A DNA stretch of 64,000 bases from Campylobacter sp. RM12651 (GCF_022369475.1 NZ_CP059600.1:992001-1056000), one strand, 5' to 3'; numbered from the stretch's first letter, positions 25,578 through 36,724 are shown. The notes: generated from the letters alone by a model not told the origin. Program-made: numbers and translations.

Positions 25578-27369
25578 CTTTAACTAAGCCTTTTTTTAAA
25601 TCCCTTATTAAAAATCTAGCAGGATGAAGTGCGTGTTCGTATCTTTTAAACATTCCACTAGGTGTGTTGTTAAAATAACTAGCAATTAATCTTGCAGATG
25701 TTATCGCACTAGATAAACCCCTTGAACCATGAGCTGTATTTATAAAAATCCTACTTCTTGGAGAATTTACTTGCGGTTTATGTTTATCAAATTGTAAAGA
25801 TTTATAAAGATTTTTATATTTTTCTTCATTGAAATAAGCTCCAACAATAGGAAATCTATCTGAAGAATAACTTCTATAACCAACCCTATTACCTATTACC
25901 AAATCACTAAAATCAGCTTTAAAAATTTCTTTAAAATTATTTATATTAATATCATCATACTCTCTACTTGCTTCAGCAATTAAGTTTCTATCATAAGTAG
26001 CACCTAATAAAATAATCCCATCTTTTGCTCCAGTTATATAAGCTTTTGAGCTAATTGGGTGCTTATATTTAATTTTATTTTTTAGCCAAGTTGCCTGACC
26101 TCTTACTACTGATAATGGTAAATTACTAAAGATTTCTTTAGAATATGCACCACTAGCAAATATTACAGCATCAAAAATCATAGTCTTATTATCAAAATCA
26201 AGCTCAACTCTATCATAAAATTCTCTAAAACTATTTAGTTTATAATTTAAAAATATCCTAGTATTAGATTTTGCAAAAATTTTAGGAACTAATTTACAGG
26301 GTTCTAATGTCCCACCATCTTTTAAATATGCAAAATCAAAATGTAATTTAATTAATGGATTATCCTTTTGCAGTTTAAATCTTTCTCTTAATTCATCAGT
26401 ATATGCGTGCTCTAATATCCCTTCTAGGTTATAGCCTAATTTTTTATAAAATTTTGAGCTATGCCAAAACGAAAACTGACTAAATTCTCCTAACAAACTT
26501 GATGGATTTTGAATTAATGCTGTTAATAACCCTATTTTATTTCCACTTCCTTCGTTTGCTAAAGTATGGCTTTGCTCAAATACACTAATAGTTTTACCTA
26601 ACTTTGATAGTTCATAAGCTATTGTAGCACCTGCAATACCACCACCAATAATTGCTATATTATTAACTTCTAAATAGTTTTTATGAAAATATCCTTCTAT
26701 ATCATCTTGCAAATCTTTATGTTTTAATATAGCAAGAGTGCTTTCTCTTTTTATTCCCAAATTAATATCGTGTATTTCAAATCCTAATTCAATTAAAGAT
26801 TTTTTAAAATCAGAATTTGAACTATAACTAACTAATTTACCAGTTAATTTTAATAGCTTTTTGACATATTTTAAAGTCTCTTTAGAAAACATTTCTTTAT
26901 TTTTATTAGGAGAAAAACCATCAGCATATACAACATCAGCTAAAAAATCTAAATCTTTTAAAGCAATATTTACATCTTGAAATACCAAGTCAAGAACAAC
27001 GCCATCAAATTCTATTCTATAAATTCCATCTTTACAAGGTGGGTAATCATTAATAAAATTATTATTTAACTCTATACCAAATTTATTACAAAAATATCTT
27101 ATATCATCAATACTTTGGTAATAATTTTCAATCGCTACATAATGGAGTTTTATGCCTAAATCAATAGCTCTTTTTGCGCTTAAAAAGAAATTTAAACCCA
27201 ATCCAAAACCAAGTTCTAAAATAGTTAATTTATTAAATGCGTTACTAAAAGCATTATCTATATAAATTCCATTTCTTTCTTTTAAAGGTTCTTTTATGTT
27301 GTAATAAAAATCATCAAAATCTAAAGAAAAAATCTCATCATTTTTTAAAATCCAATTCGCCTTTTTCAT
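25573..27369 (-). CDS. mnmC: bifunctional tRNA wobble uridine modification enzyme MnmC
   Basis: Completes mnm5s2U at the wobble position of certain tRNAs. The N-terminal methyltransferase part (about residues 1-225) contains the SAM-binding ILELGFGLGLNFFL. The C-terminal FAD-dependent demodification part begins at IAIIGGGIAGATIAYELSKLG (about 237 on) and ends with NTAHGSRGLSSAITSARLIA. The length of 598 residues fits the fused form. It is 9 bases downstream of amiA. Confidence 0.93.
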   Translation of the reverse strand: MKKANWILKNDEIFSLDFDDFYYNIKEPLKERNGIYIDNAFSNAFNKLTILELGFGLGLNFFLSAKRAIDLGIKLHYVAIENYYQSIDDIRYFCNKFGIELNNNFINDYPPCKDGIYRIEFDGVVLDLVFQDVNIALKDLDFLADVVYADGFSPNKNKEMFSKETLKYVKKLLKLTGKLVSYSSNSDFKKSLIELGFEIHDINLGIKRESTLAILKHKDLQDDIEGYFHKNYLEVNNIAIIGGGIAGATIAYELSKLGKTISVFEQSHTLANEGSGNKIGLLTALIQNPSSLLGEFSQFSFWHSSKFYKKLGYNLEGILEHAYTDELRERFKLQKDNPLIKLHFDFAYLKDGGTLEPCKLVPKIFAKSNTRIFLNYKLNSFREFYDRVELDFDNKTMIFDAVIFASGAYSKEIFSNLPLSVVRGQATWLKNKIKYKHPISSKAYITGAKDGIILLGATYDRNLIAEASREYDDININNFKEIFKADFSDLVIGNRVGYRSYSSDRFPIVGAYFNEEKYKNLYKSLQFDKHKPQVNSPRSRIFINTAHGSRGLSSAITSARLIASYFNNTPSGMFKRYEHALHPARFLIRDLKKGLVKD

Positions 27370-27378
27370 AAAACTTCC

Positions 27379-29352
27379 TTATTTGTTTTTAACAAAATAA
27401 CTCTCAATTCCATTTACAATACCATTTACCAAATAATCCTGATAAGCACTATCTGCGATATTTTTACCTTCAATAGGATGTGATATATAGCCAACTTCAA
27501 TCAAAACAGCAGGCATTAAAGCACCAACTAAAACCCAAAAAGGAGCTTCTTTTACGCCACCATCTCGCTTTAAATATCCCTTAGGTATATTATTTAAAAT
27601 ACCACCTTGTATATCAATAGCTAACTTATTAGATGAAATAATTTTTTCTCTATTTAAAAAATTCAAAAAAGTTTGTTTAGAAAAATAATTCATCTCTTCA
27701 ATATCACTTTTATTTTCTATTGCAGCTGCGTTTTTACTTCTTTCGCTTCTAGCTGGAGAGAGAAAATATGTCTCAATTCCATATATTTTATCAAATTTTG
27801 TCTTATCCCCGATAGAATTTGCGTGAATACTTATAAATAAATCACTTTTTTTATCATTTGCCATTTTAGTTCTATCTCTTAGATTTATATAAACATCTTT
27901 TTTTCTTGTTAAAAATACTTTATACCCTTTGTTTTTTAGAGCTTTTTCTAATTTTAGAACTATTGATAGAGTAATGTTTTTCTCATATCTGCCAAAAGCA
28001 GTTGCACCTACATCTTTTCCACCATGACCTGCGTCTAAAGTAATTAATAAATTTGATTTTTTAAATCCAACTTCAAATTTTTCACTAATCTCATCAGTGC
28101 TTACTTCTAAAGAATTATTATTTATATTAAAAAATATTTTTTTAGTATTCTTAGAGTATAAAACCACTCTTGCCTTTTTAGGATTAAATTGTAAAACACT
28201 AATAGAGTATGTTTTAAAATCATAATTCTTCCTACCACCATTTAAAACTGCGTCAAATTCTAAAATTTGATTGTTGTTATAGCTAAAAGTTTTAATATCA
28301 TCATTTGATAAAGAGTTGTTTAAAGTCAATAAAACCCCATTATCTTTTTTAACGGCTTTTGTAATTGTTATAGGTTTTTTGTTTTTATCATTTGCAATAT
28401 TATTTGCAGCATTATCATTACTATCTAGCTTCGTATTTATACTACTTTCTTGTTTGTTTTTATCGTTAGTAGTAGCGTTTTTTACATTATTATTTACTTT
28501 AGTATTATTATCTAATTCTTTTTTATCTTCAACTGAAGATTTTTTTATTTGAGTAGTATTTTCTTGCTTATTTTGCTCTTGCAAATTACCATCTATAGTA
28601 ATGAGTAAAACATTATTATCAATCTTATAATCTAATTTCAAATCAGATTTTGACCTTAATACAAATCTTACTTTTTCCGGATTAAATTGAACCAAACTTA
28701 CTTCATAATTTTTATCTATGAAATTTTGTTTTCCTATATCTAAAGCAGCATTAAATTCCAATATTTTATTTTTTAATTCTTTTGTATTATAGATAATACT
28801 TTTTATATTATTATCAAAATCTCCTTTTAATGATATTTCTATTGTGTTATTTGCCTTATTAATTTTAGTTATATAAGTTTTTTTTACTTCTTCTTGTTTT
28901 GTTTCTGGCTTATTTTGACTATTTATATTTTTAGAATTTAAAGTATTTGTTGTAGTTTTAGTATTTTGTGTTTTGGTATTTTGAGTATTAATTGATTTTT
29001 GCTCTTTAGCTATATCTTTAGTCTTTTTTGCATCAGTATTATTTATGTTATTAAATGAAATCTTATTAGGATTAATACCTAAATCTTGTAATTCTTTTTG
29101 ATATGTAGATGAGTCAAGTTTTAATGTTTTTGAACTTAAAATAATTCTTTTTAAAACTTCTTTTTTGGTATCAATATCATCAGAAATTATACTTTTAATA
29201 TATATAGTTTTTAATCTCTGATGAATTGCTAATTGTTCTGTTTTGCTAGATAATAAAAAACTCTTATCAAAATTAACAAATTCTTCATTTAAACTACTAG
29301 CAAACAAAACAACGCTTAGTAATAATAGTAAGATTTTATTCATCTTCACCAT
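27379..29352 (-). CDS. amiA: N-acetylmuramoyl-L-alanine amidase
   Basis: Cleaves the bond between muramic acid and the stem peptide in the periplasm, for cell separation. It has a signal peptide; the likely start is the second methionine (MNKILLLLLSVVLFASS, ATG at 29343). The Asn/Lys/Thr-rich region at about 100-155 and again about 260-325 is low complexity. Two AMIN-like domains precede the enzyme (about 160-255 and 325-415), recognisable by the repeated VLQFNPKKARVVL / LVQFNPEKVRFVL strands. The Amidase_3 domain shows ITLDAGHGGKDVGA, FISIHANS and VLIEVGYISHP, which supply the zinc ligands and glutamate. The start overlaps the NMO gene by 17 bases. Confidence 0.92.
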   Translation of the reverse strand: MVKMNKILLLLLSVVLFASSLNEEFVNFDKSFLLSSKTEQLAIHQRLKTIYIKSIISDDIDTKKEVLKRIILSSKTLKLDSSTYQKELQDLGINPNKISFNNINNTDAKKTKDIAKEQKSINTQNTKTQNTKTTTNTLNSKNINSQNKPETKQEEVKKTYITKINKANNTIEISLKGDFDNNIKSIIYNTKELKNKILEFNAALDIGKQNFIDKNYEVSLVQFNPEKVRFVLRSKSDLKLDYKIDNNVLLITIDGNLQEQNKQENTTQIKKSSVEDKKELDNNTKVNNNVKNATTNDKNKQESSINTKLDSNDNAANNIANDKNKKPITITKAVKKDNGVLLTLNNSLSNDDIKTFSYNNNQILEFDAVLNGGRKNYDFKTYSISVLQFNPKKARVVLYSKNTKKIFFNINNNSLEVSTDEISEKFEVGFKKSNLLITLDAGHGGKDVGATAFGRYEKNITLSIVLKLEKALKNKGYKVFLTRKKDVYINLRDRTKMANDKKSDLFISIHANSIGDKTKFDKIYGIETYFLSPARSERSKNAAAIENKSDIEEMNYFSKQTFLNFLNREKIISSNKLAIDIQGGILNNIPKGYLKRDGGVKEAPFWVLVGALMPAVLIEVGYISHPIEGKNIADSAYQDYLVNGIVNGIESYFVKNK

Positions 29353-30436
29353 TAACTAATTTTTCAATCAACTCTTTAACACTAATTAACTTATTTAATC
29401 TATATCCATTAGCACCTGTAAAAAATAATCCACTTTCCTTTTTTCCACTATAAGCATCATAAAGTCTTTCGGCAATACAATATCCTACCTTTTTAGCGCC
29501 CCTACCACGCTCACATGGTGCAACACAATTTGCTATACAAGAAATTTTAGGAGCAGTGCCTTCTTCTATCATTTTTTGAAGGTTTGTTCTAATACCACGA
29601 GCAGGATAGCCAACAGGACTTTTTAGCAATTCTATATCTTCTTTTTTAGCATCTAATAATACTTGTTTAAATTCAAGTGCAGCATCACATTCATAAGTTC
29701 CTATAAATCTTGTTCCCATTTGAACCCCATTTGCACCTAAACTAATAGCATTTAAAATGTCATTTTTATTCCAAATTCCACCAGCTGCAATTAAAGGAAT
29801 ATTATCTCCCCATTCATTAAGTTCAGCTCTTACTTCAGGAATTAATTTTTCTAATTGATAATTTGGGTCTATACATTGCTCGTATGTAAATCCTTGATGA
29901 CCACCACTTAAAGGCCCTTCAAGAACAACTGCATCAGGCAATCTATCGTATCTTTGAGTCCATCTTTTACAAATTATTTTAAGAGCTTTTGCTGATGATA
30001 CAATAGGAATTAATGCAACATCAGGAAAGTCTTTAGTAAATTCTGGCAAATTTGTAGGTAATCCTGCACCACTAATAATTGCATTAAAACCGACATTGCA
30101 AGCGTCTTTTACTATTCTTTCATATTCATTTGACGCATGCATTATATTACAGCCTAATGGTGAGTCATTGCAGATTTTTCTAGCATTAGTAATTACAGCA
30201 TTAAGTCCTTTTGTAGAATAAAAATTCTCACTTCCATAAGGTTTGCCATTTAGTTCTTTGTTAATATGTGCTCTATTTTCATAAAACCCAGTTCCAACCG
30301 AACTAATAATACCTAAAGCTCCATTTAAACTAACATTACCAGCTAATTTATCCCAACTTATTCCAAGTCCCATACCTCCTTGAAATACCGGCACTTTTAA
30401 TGTAAAATTTCTTATTTTTAATTCTGGTAAGCTCAT
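29336..30436 (-). CDS. nitronate monooxygenase family flavoprotein
   Basis: An FMN-dependent TIM-barrel protein of the 2-nitropropane dioxygenase/FabK-like group. The phosphate-binding strands are seen as PVFQGGMGLGISWDKLA (near 13-30), VLEGPLSGGHQGF with the catalytic histidine (near 170), PLIAAGGIWNKNDI and GANGVQMGTRFIGT. A cysteine-rich element (SCIANCVAPCERG) near 300 is unusual and may bind metal. The reaction could be nitronate oxidation or enoyl reduction; sequence alone does not decide. It lies 2 bases after tyrS in the operon, an arrangement I recall in C. jejuni. Confidence 0.8.
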   Translation of the reverse strand: MSLPELKIRNFTLKVPVFQGGMGLGISWDKLAGNVSLNGALGIISSVGTGFYENRAHINKELNGKPYGSENFYSTKGLNAVITNARKICNDSPLGCNIMHASNEYERIVKDACNVGFNAIISGAGLPTNLPEFTKDFPDVALIPIVSSAKALKIICKRWTQRYDRLPDAVVLEGPLSGGHQGFTYEQCIDPNYQLEKLIPEVRAELNEWGDNIPLIAAGGIWNKNDILNAISLGANGVQMGTRFIGTYECDAALEFKQVLLDAKKEDIELLKSPVGYPARGIRTNLQKMIEEGTAPKISCIANCVAPCERGRGAKKVGYCIAERLYDAYSGKKESGLFFTGANGYRLNKLISVKELIEKLVNGEDE

Positions 30437-30438
30437 TA

Positions 30439-31644
30439 TTATCCTTTTATTATTACTTTTGCAAATTTTCTTTTTCCAACTTGAATTATAAATTCACCAT
30501 TGCTTATTTTTAGTTGTTCATCGCTAATTTTTTCTCCATTAACACTTACAGAATTAGCTTTTATAGCTCTTCTTGCTTCACTACCTGAACTTGCCAAATT
30601 AGTATCTTGCATTAGTTTTACAATCCATTGTTCTTCATCAAAATTAAACTCCGCAATATCACTTGGAATTTCATTTTTACTATGAATATTATCAAACTCA
30701 TTTTTCGCATTAATTGCTAAATCTTTACCCCAAAATCTCTCAACTATTTCTAAAGCCAAATTTTCTTTAGCAACCTTTGGATGTAGAGTATTGTTTTTAA
30801 TATTGTCAAAAATATCATTAATTTCTTTTGTCGTCTTAAAGCTTAAAAGATTGTAATATTCTTTCATTAATTCATCACTTATACTAAGTAATTTTGCATA
30901 CATAGAATTTGGTTCTTCACTAACTCCGATATAATTACCCAAACTCTTACTCATTTTATTAACACCATCAAGACCTACTAAAAGTGGTAACATTATAATA
31001 CCTTGTTCTTTACCTGTATTATAAGTTCTTTGTAATGTTCTTCCCATTAATAAATTAAATTTTTGGTCAGTTCCACCCATTTCAATATCACATTTTAATG
31101 CAACGCTATCATAACCTTGTAAAAGTGGATATAAAAATTCGCTAATTGATATAGGGCTTTGTTCTTTAAATCTTTTCGTAAAATCATCTCTCTCAAGCAT
31201 TCTAGCTACACTAAAAGTTGATGTAAGTTCAACTATGCCAACTGCTCCTAAAGCATTAAGCCAAGTTGAATTAAATTTTAATTCAGTTTTTTCTTTATCT
31301 AAAATTTTAAAAACTTGCTCTTCATAAGTTTTTGCATTTTTTAAAACTTCTTCCTTGCTTAATTGTTTTCTAGTAGCACTTTTGCCTGTTGGATCACCTA
31401 TTTGAGCAGTGAAATCTCCTATTAAAAATTGAACTATAGCACCATGATTTTGTAAAAATCTCATTTTGTTTAAAATAACACTATGACCTAAATGTAAATC
31501 AGGTGCAGTTGGGTCAAACCCAGCTTTTACATAAAATACTTCGCCCTTTTCATAGTAATTTTTAATCAAATTCTTAATTTTTTCTAAATCAATAAATTCT
31601 GATACACCGCGTTCTAAATCATTATAAATTTCATTCAAATTCAT
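30439..31644 (-). CDS. tyrS: tyrosyl-tRNA synthetase
   Basis: Charges tRNA-Tyr; a class I synthetase of the TyrRZ type. The HIGH motif is PDLHLGHSVIL (near residue 50), the KMSKS motif is NKMSKSLGNYIG (near 230), and a C-terminal S4 RNA-binding domain is seen from about 335 (SGSEARRAIKANSVSVNGEK). The length of 401 residues is standard. It follows spoT by 9 bases. Confidence 0.96.
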   Translation of the reverse strand: MNLNEIYNDLERGVSEFIDLEKIKNLIKNYYEKGEVFYVKAGFDPTAPDLHLGHSVILNKMRFLQNHGAIVQFLIGDFTAQIGDPTGKSATRKQLSKEEVLKNAKTYEEQVFKILDKEKTELKFNSTWLNALGAVGIVELTSTFSVARMLERDDFTKRFKEQSPISISEFLYPLLQGYDSVALKCDIEMGGTDQKFNLLMGRTLQRTYNTGKEQGIIMLPLLVGLDGVNKMSKSLGNYIGVSEEPNSMYAKLLSISDELMKEYYNLLSFKTTKEINDIFDNIKNNTLHPKVAKENLALEIVERFWGKDLAINAKNEFDNIHSKNEIPSDIAEFNFDEEQWIVKLMQDTNLASSGSEARRAIKANSVSVNGEKISDEQLKISNGEFIIQVGKRKFAKVIIKG

Positions 31645-31653
31645 CTTTATCCT

Positions 31654-33825
31654 TTATTCACTATAAGCGTCTTTTAATGATATAAACTCATAGATTTTAC
31701 ATTTTGTTTTGATTTTTTCTTTTGCTATTTCTATATTTTGATTATCAGGTACTTCAAAAACTATTTCAAAATACTCCAATAAACTATCAGCATTTTTTGT
31801 AATATTAATACTATTAACATTGATTTGTAGTTTTAGTAATTCTGTTAATAATGCTAGTAATGTGCCTTTTTTATTCTCTAAAGAAAAAATCATTTTATAA
31901 TTTTTAGGAGCATGCTTAGACCATTTAATTAGCACCATTTCTTCTTTAGAATCTTCCATTAATTTACTTGCTCTTTCACATAATTTATTATGAATTGTAA
32001 CAGAATGATTATGTTTAAAAGCAACTATATCATCACCTCTTTTTGGGTTACAACAATAATCAAAATCCACATTATTTATTTTATAGTTTGAATATACAAC
32101 AAGATTTTCTATTCTTTGTTTTTTTAAATCATAATTTTTAACTAGCCAAATTCTTTTTGAATATTTTTTAAGACTATCTATAACCTTACTTAAAGTAATA
32201 TTATCTGTAGTGCATTTTTTAACATTTTTTGATAGTTTTTCATTTGCAATCCAAGTATTTATTTTGTCTTCATCAGCACTAAAAATAGTTTGCAAAATTC
32301 TTAACCCAGCTTTTTGGTCTATACTTGAAATTCTTTGTTTACAATGTGATTTAATCATAGCTTTAGCTCTAGCAGTAACCACACTATCAAGCCAAGAGCA
32401 TCTTGGTTTTGCGTTATCATCTATCTCAATTCTTACAATATCCCCATTTTTAAGACTTGTAAGCAATGGAGATTTTACTCTGTTTATATAAGCATGACTT
32501 GCTTTAAGACCAATTTGTGAATGAACTTCAAAAGCAAAATCAAGAGCAGTCGAACCTCTAGGTAATGTAAAAATCTCTCCTTTTGGAGAGTAAACTGCAA
32601 TATCTTCAACATATAAACTATCTTTTGCGTATTCATAAAATGCCAAATCATTGTCTTTTTCTTCTAAAGAACTATTGGTTGCTATATCATTTACCCAATC
32701 AGCTTTATAGTCTTCTTTATCATTTTTATATTTCCAATGTGCTGCAATTCCAAGTTCTGCAGTTTCGTGCATTTTATATGTTCTAATTTGTGCTTCTATT
32801 ATTGATTGTGCGTCAAATAAAGTAGTATGGATTGTTTGGTAACCATTTTGCTTAGGTAAGGCAATATAGTCTTTAAATCTTGAAGCAAGTGGATTAAAAT
32901 GCACATGTAAAAGTCCTAAAACTATATAACAATCTTTAACATCTTTTACTAAAATTCTAATCCCCAATAAATCAAGCACTTCTTCAATACTAACGCCTTT
33001 TCTTTGCATTTTTAAGAAAATAGAATATACATGTTTTATTCTTTTTTCTATTTTAAAATCTACATCTTCAATATATCCGTTATCACGCATTAAATTAATT
33101 ATTTTTTCAATAAAATCATTTAATGTTAATTGTAATTGCACATTATTTGCCTTTAAATAATCTGCTATTTCTTTAAATTCTACTGGCATTAGATATTTAA
33201 AGCTCAAATCTTCTAAGTAATTTTTAATACTAGAAATTCCTAGCCTATGTGCAATTGGTGCATATACCATTAGAGTTTCTTCAGCTATTCTTTTTTGTTT
33301 TGCTTCTCTTAACGCATCAAGAGTTAGCATATTATGCAATCTATCACATAATTTAACAAGCAATACCCTACTATCTTCAATGCTAACCATCAGCATATTT
33401 CTAAAAGTCATTGCTGATTTTCTAAGTTTTTCGTTTGATTCTGAACTAGCTAAATTATCTCCCCTAATCTCAACTATTTTAGTCATACCTTCAACTAAAA
33501 TACCCACAGAATGTCCGAACATTTTTACAAGTTCTTCCTGAGTGCATTCGGTATCTTCTACAACATCGTGCAAAAGTGCTGCTAAAATCATACTTTCATC
33601 TTTTGAAAAGAAAGCTACAAAACACGCAACTAAAATAGGATGAATAGAATAAGGTTCTCCACTTTTTCTAAATTGTCCTTCATGTGATTTTATACAAAAA
33701 TCTAAAGCTTTTTCAAGCATAGGAGTGCTTGAAAAAAGTGAATACAATAATTCCCGTGCTTTATTTAAATCATTACAATGCTTAATGTCTTCTAATAATG
33801 TTTCAAAACTTAGAATATTTTTCAT
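31654..33825 (-). CDS. spoT: bifunctional (p)ppGpp synthetase/hydrolase
   Basis: Makes and degrades (p)ppGpp, the stringent response alarmone. The HD hydrolase domain is intact (SGEPYSIHPILVA, then LLHDVVEDT near 80-90, and RLHNMLTLDAL near 160). The synthetase domain follows (about 250-360, with KQNGYQTIHTTL). A TGS domain (VYSPKGEIFTLPRGSTALDF) begins near 410 and an ACT domain is at the C-terminus. The length of 723 residues is usual. As is typical in epsilonproteobacteria, this single Rel/Spo protein may perform both activities. It lies 4 bases from the end of rpoZ. Confidence 0.95.
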   Translation of the reverse strand: MKNILSFETLLEDIKHCNDLNKARELLYSLFSSTPMLEKALDFCIKSHEGQFRKSGEPYSIHPILVACFVAFFSKDESMILAALLHDVVEDTECTQEELVKMFGHSVGILVEGMTKIVEIRGDNLASSESNEKLRKSAMTFRNMLMVSIEDSRVLLVKLCDRLHNMLTLDALREAKQKRIAEETLMVYAPIAHRLGISSIKNYLEDLSFKYLMPVEFKEIADYLKANNVQLQLTLNDFIEKIINLMRDNGYIEDVDFKIEKRIKHVYSIFLKMQRKGVSIEEVLDLLGIRILVKDVKDCYIVLGLLHVHFNPLASRFKDYIALPKQNGYQTIHTTLFDAQSIIEAQIRTYKMHETAELGIAAHWKYKNDKEDYKADWVNDIATNSSLEEKDNDLAFYEYAKDSLYVEDIAVYSPKGEIFTLPRGSTALDFAFEVHSQIGLKASHAYINRVKSPLLTSLKNGDIVRIEIDDNAKPRCSWLDSVVTARAKAMIKSHCKQRISSIDQKAGLRILQTIFSADEDKINTWIANEKLSKNVKKCTTDNITLSKVIDSLKKYSKRIWLVKNYDLKKQRIENLVVYSNYKINNVDFDYCCNPKRGDDIVAFKHNHSVTIHNKLCERASKLMEDSKEEMVLIKWSKHAPKNYKMIFSLENKKGTLLALLTELLKLQINVNSINITKNADSLLEYFEIVFEVPDNQNIEIAKEKIKTKCKIYEFISLKDAYSE

Positions 33826-33829
33826 TTTT

Positions 33830-34042
33830 TTATTCGTTTATTACACCATCAAATATAATTTTTTCTTCAGCAACTTCTAACATTGCTATATCAGTAAATT
33901 TCATTTTTCCTTTTTCAACTTTTACTAAAGGTTCAGCACCATCGCTTAATTCTCTAGCTCTTTTAGCTACTATTAAAGATAGAATATATCTATCATTTCC
34001 TACTTTTTCTAATGCTTTTGCTGCTACTTGTTCAGTTCTCAT
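33830..34042 (-). CDS. rpoZ: RNA polymerase omega subunit
   Basis: The small assembly subunit of RNA polymerase. I place the start at the ATG at 34042 ([20 protein letters not shown]), preceded by AAAAGGAATAAA; the longer frame from 34078 would overlap pyrH and lacks a ribosome binding site. The product has 70 residues, with the family features [20 protein letters not shown] and an acidic C-terminus. It lies between pyrH and spoT, a classical arrangement. Confidence 0.9.
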   Translation of the reverse strand: MRTEQVAAKALEKVGNDRYILSLIVAKRARELSDGAEPLVKVEKGKMKFTDIAMLEVAEEKIIFDGVINE

Positions 34043-34056
34043 TTTATTCCTTTTAA

Positions 34057-34779
<723 letters not shown>

Positions 34780-34812
34780 TTAATTGATAAACGCGATACT
34801 ACAAAAAAATTT

Positions 34813-35127
34813 TTAACGCTTAAACTCAAGTAAGAATTTTTCAATCTGATATCTATCTCTATAAGCAGGGCTCATTAAATGAATTAAACAATCTCCTAAA
34901 TCAAGAACACTCCAATCATCAGTGCATTCTTCATAATAAACTTTACTATTATGTTTTTTTAACAATTCTTTAATATCTTCAATTATTGCAAAAGATTGTT
35001 TAGTAGAAATCATAGTTGCAATAATTACTTCATCTACAAAATATTCACTTCCTTTAATATTAATCAACTCAACATTCTCTGCTTTTTTTTCATCTAAAAG
35101 CTTAATAATATCTTCATTTCTATTCAT
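34813..35127 (-). CDS. rsfS: ribosomal silencing factor RsfS
   Basis: Binds uL14 on the large subunit and blocks joining when nutrients are scarce. The family signature is YEECTDDWSVLDLGDCLIHL, here matching the W-x-LID-GD-VVH consensus, at about residues 62-83. The length of 104 residues is usual. The gene abuts nadD (shared base at 35127), a conserved pairing. Confidence 0.92.
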   Translation of the reverse strand: MNRNEDIIKLLDEKKAENVELINIKGSEYFVDEVIIATMISTKQSFAIIEDIKELLKKHNSKVYYEECTDDWSVLDLGDCLIHLMSPAYRDRYQIEKFLLEFKR

Positions 35128-35663
35128 TACTTTCCTTTATAAAATTCTTTTACTTCATCTTTAATTTTAGGATTTACTTTTTCCAAAATCAAATTATTTC
35201 TTATAAAACTTGAAGAAATATCTTCATTTATTTCAAGTCTTAAATAATTATCTGGTATAAAAATATTATCCCTACTAGCTATAACAAAAACGACATTTTT
35301 AGATAATTCATCAAAATTATGCCATTTATGTAAAGTTTTTAAATGATCAGCCCCTATTATAAAATAAATTAAGCTAGAATTTAGTAAATTTTTAAAATAC
35401 ATAACACTCTTAAAACTAGGAACTGGCTCATTTTGAGATATTTCATAATCACTTATTAATAATTTATCACTTTCAACAAACACGCTCTTTAGCCATTTTA
35501 ATCTAAGTTCTGGACTAGCATTAAAATTATTTTTAAATAAACTAATATATGTTGGCAATATTATTAATTTATCAATATCTAATGTATCTAAAGCTGCTTT
35601 TACTACTTTTTCATGACCTAAATGAACTGGGTCAAAACTACCACCAAAAATTGCTATTTTCAA
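35127..35663 (-). CDS. nadD: nicotinate-nucleotide adenylyltransferase
   Basis: Adenylates nicotinate mononucleotide in NAD synthesis. The nucleotidyltransferase signature is IFGGSFDPVHLGHEKVV (residues 4-20), and the C-terminal ISSSFIRNNL element is present near 150. The length is 178 residues. It is divergent from gapA, as in C. jejuni; 58 bases separate the two starts and must contain both promoters. Confidence 0.94.
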   Translation of the reverse strand: MKIAIFGGSFDPVHLGHEKVVKAALDTLDIDKLIILPTYISLFKNNFNASPELRLKWLKSVFVESDKLLISDYEISQNEPVPSFKSVMYFKNLLNSSLIYFIIGADHLKTLHKWHNFDELSKNVVFVIASRDNIFIPDNYLRLEINEDISSSFIRNNLILEKVNPKIKDEVKEFYKGK

Positions 35664-35721
35664 AATCTCTTAACCTTTTTTTATTAGTATTATCTCAAAT
35701 TTTTTAAATAAAGGGTTAAAA

Positions 35722-36723
35722 ATGGGAGTAAATGTAGCGATTAATGGATTTGGTAGGATTGGTAGATGTCTTAGTAGAATAATTCTTAATGAAAACAAAA
35801 TGAATTTAGTAGCAATAAATTGCTCGTGGGATATGAAAAGTATTAAATACCTTCTAAAATACGATAGTGTTCATGGGAATTTCAATCAAGAAATTGACAA
35901 TGATGGAGAAGATATTTTAATAGTAGGAAATAAAAGAATTCAAATAATTAGAAGTAGAGAAATTGAAAATATTGATTTTGCTAAATATGGAGCTAGTTTA
36001 GTTTTTGAATGCACGGGAGCATTTTTAACACAAGAAAAAACTAAAGCATATTTAGACAATGGTATTAAACAAGTAATTATGTCAGCACCACCAAAAGATA
36101 ATACACCTATGTTTGTAATGGATGTAAATCACACTAAATATAACGGCGAAGCTATTATTTCAAATGCAAGTTGCACAACAAACTGCCTTGCACCAATGGC
36201 AAAAGTTTTAGATGAGAATTTCGGTATTAAAAAAGCTTTAATGAATACAATTCACGCATATACAGCAACTCAAGAACTATGTGATACAAAATGCCCTAAA
36301 GACATTAGAAGGGGTCGCGCAGCAGCACTAAATCTAGTCCCATCAAGCACAGGTGCAGCAAAATCAATAGGTAAAGTTATACCTAACCTTTTAGGTAAAG
36401 TTGATGGTCAAAGTGTTAGAACTAGCTTAGCAAATGTATCAATGCTTGATTTAACTTTATTGTTAGATAAAAAAACTACAAAAGATGAAATAAATGAAAC
36501 TTTTATAAAAGCAAGTAAAACAATGAATGAAATTCTAGCAATTGATTACGATTGCTGCGTTTCAAGTGATTTTTGCACTAGCACTTATGGATGTATATTT
36601 GTCCCTGATTTAACTCAAATAATTGATGAAGATTTTGTAAAAGTTCTAGCTTGGTATGATAATGAATACGGATATTCATATCAATTAAATAGATTAGCTC
36701 AATATATTAGCAAGGAGAAATAA
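35722..36723 (+). CDS. gapA: glyceraldehyde-3-phosphate dehydrogenase
   Basis: Oxidises or, in gluconeogenesis, reduces at the triose level. The Rossmann motif is INGFGRIGR (residues 7-15), the catalytic cysteine lies in [12 protein letters not shown] (Cys151) and the C-terminal WYDNEYGYS is present. The length of 333 residues is standard. The ATG follows AAAGGG. It is the first gene of gapA-pgk-tpiA, one base before pgk. Many campylobacters cannot use glucose, so the gluconeogenic direction is the likely role (established for the genus, inferred here). Confidence 0.96.
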   Translation: MGVNVAINGFGRIGRCLSRIILNENKMNLVAINCSWDMKSIKYLLKYDSVHGNFNQEIDNDGEDILIVGNKRIQIIRSREIENIDFAKYGASLVFECTGAFLTQEKTKAYLDNGIKQVIMSAPPKDNTPMFVMDVNHTKYNGEAIISNASCTTNCLAPMAKVLDENFGIKKALMNTIHAYTATQELCDTKCPKDIRRGRAAALNLVPSSTGAAKSIGKVIPNLLGKVDGQSVRTSLANVSMLDLTLLLDKKTTKDEINETFIKASKTMNEILAIDYDCCVSSDFCTSTYGCIFVPDLTQIIDEDFVKVLAWYDNEYGYSYQLNRLAQYISKEK

Positions 36724-36724
36724 T

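Noticed and set aside
28440-29000. Low-complexity Asn/Lys/Thr repeats in amiA as a possible tandem repeat or CRISPR-like array
   Set aside because: The repetition is at codon level within a continuous reading frame between domains, with no regular DNA repeat-spacer pattern.
29336-30436. Calling this gene fabK (enoyl-ACP reductase)
   Set aside because: The flavin barrel is shared by several families and the cysteine-rich insert is not a FabK feature; the neutral family name is safer.
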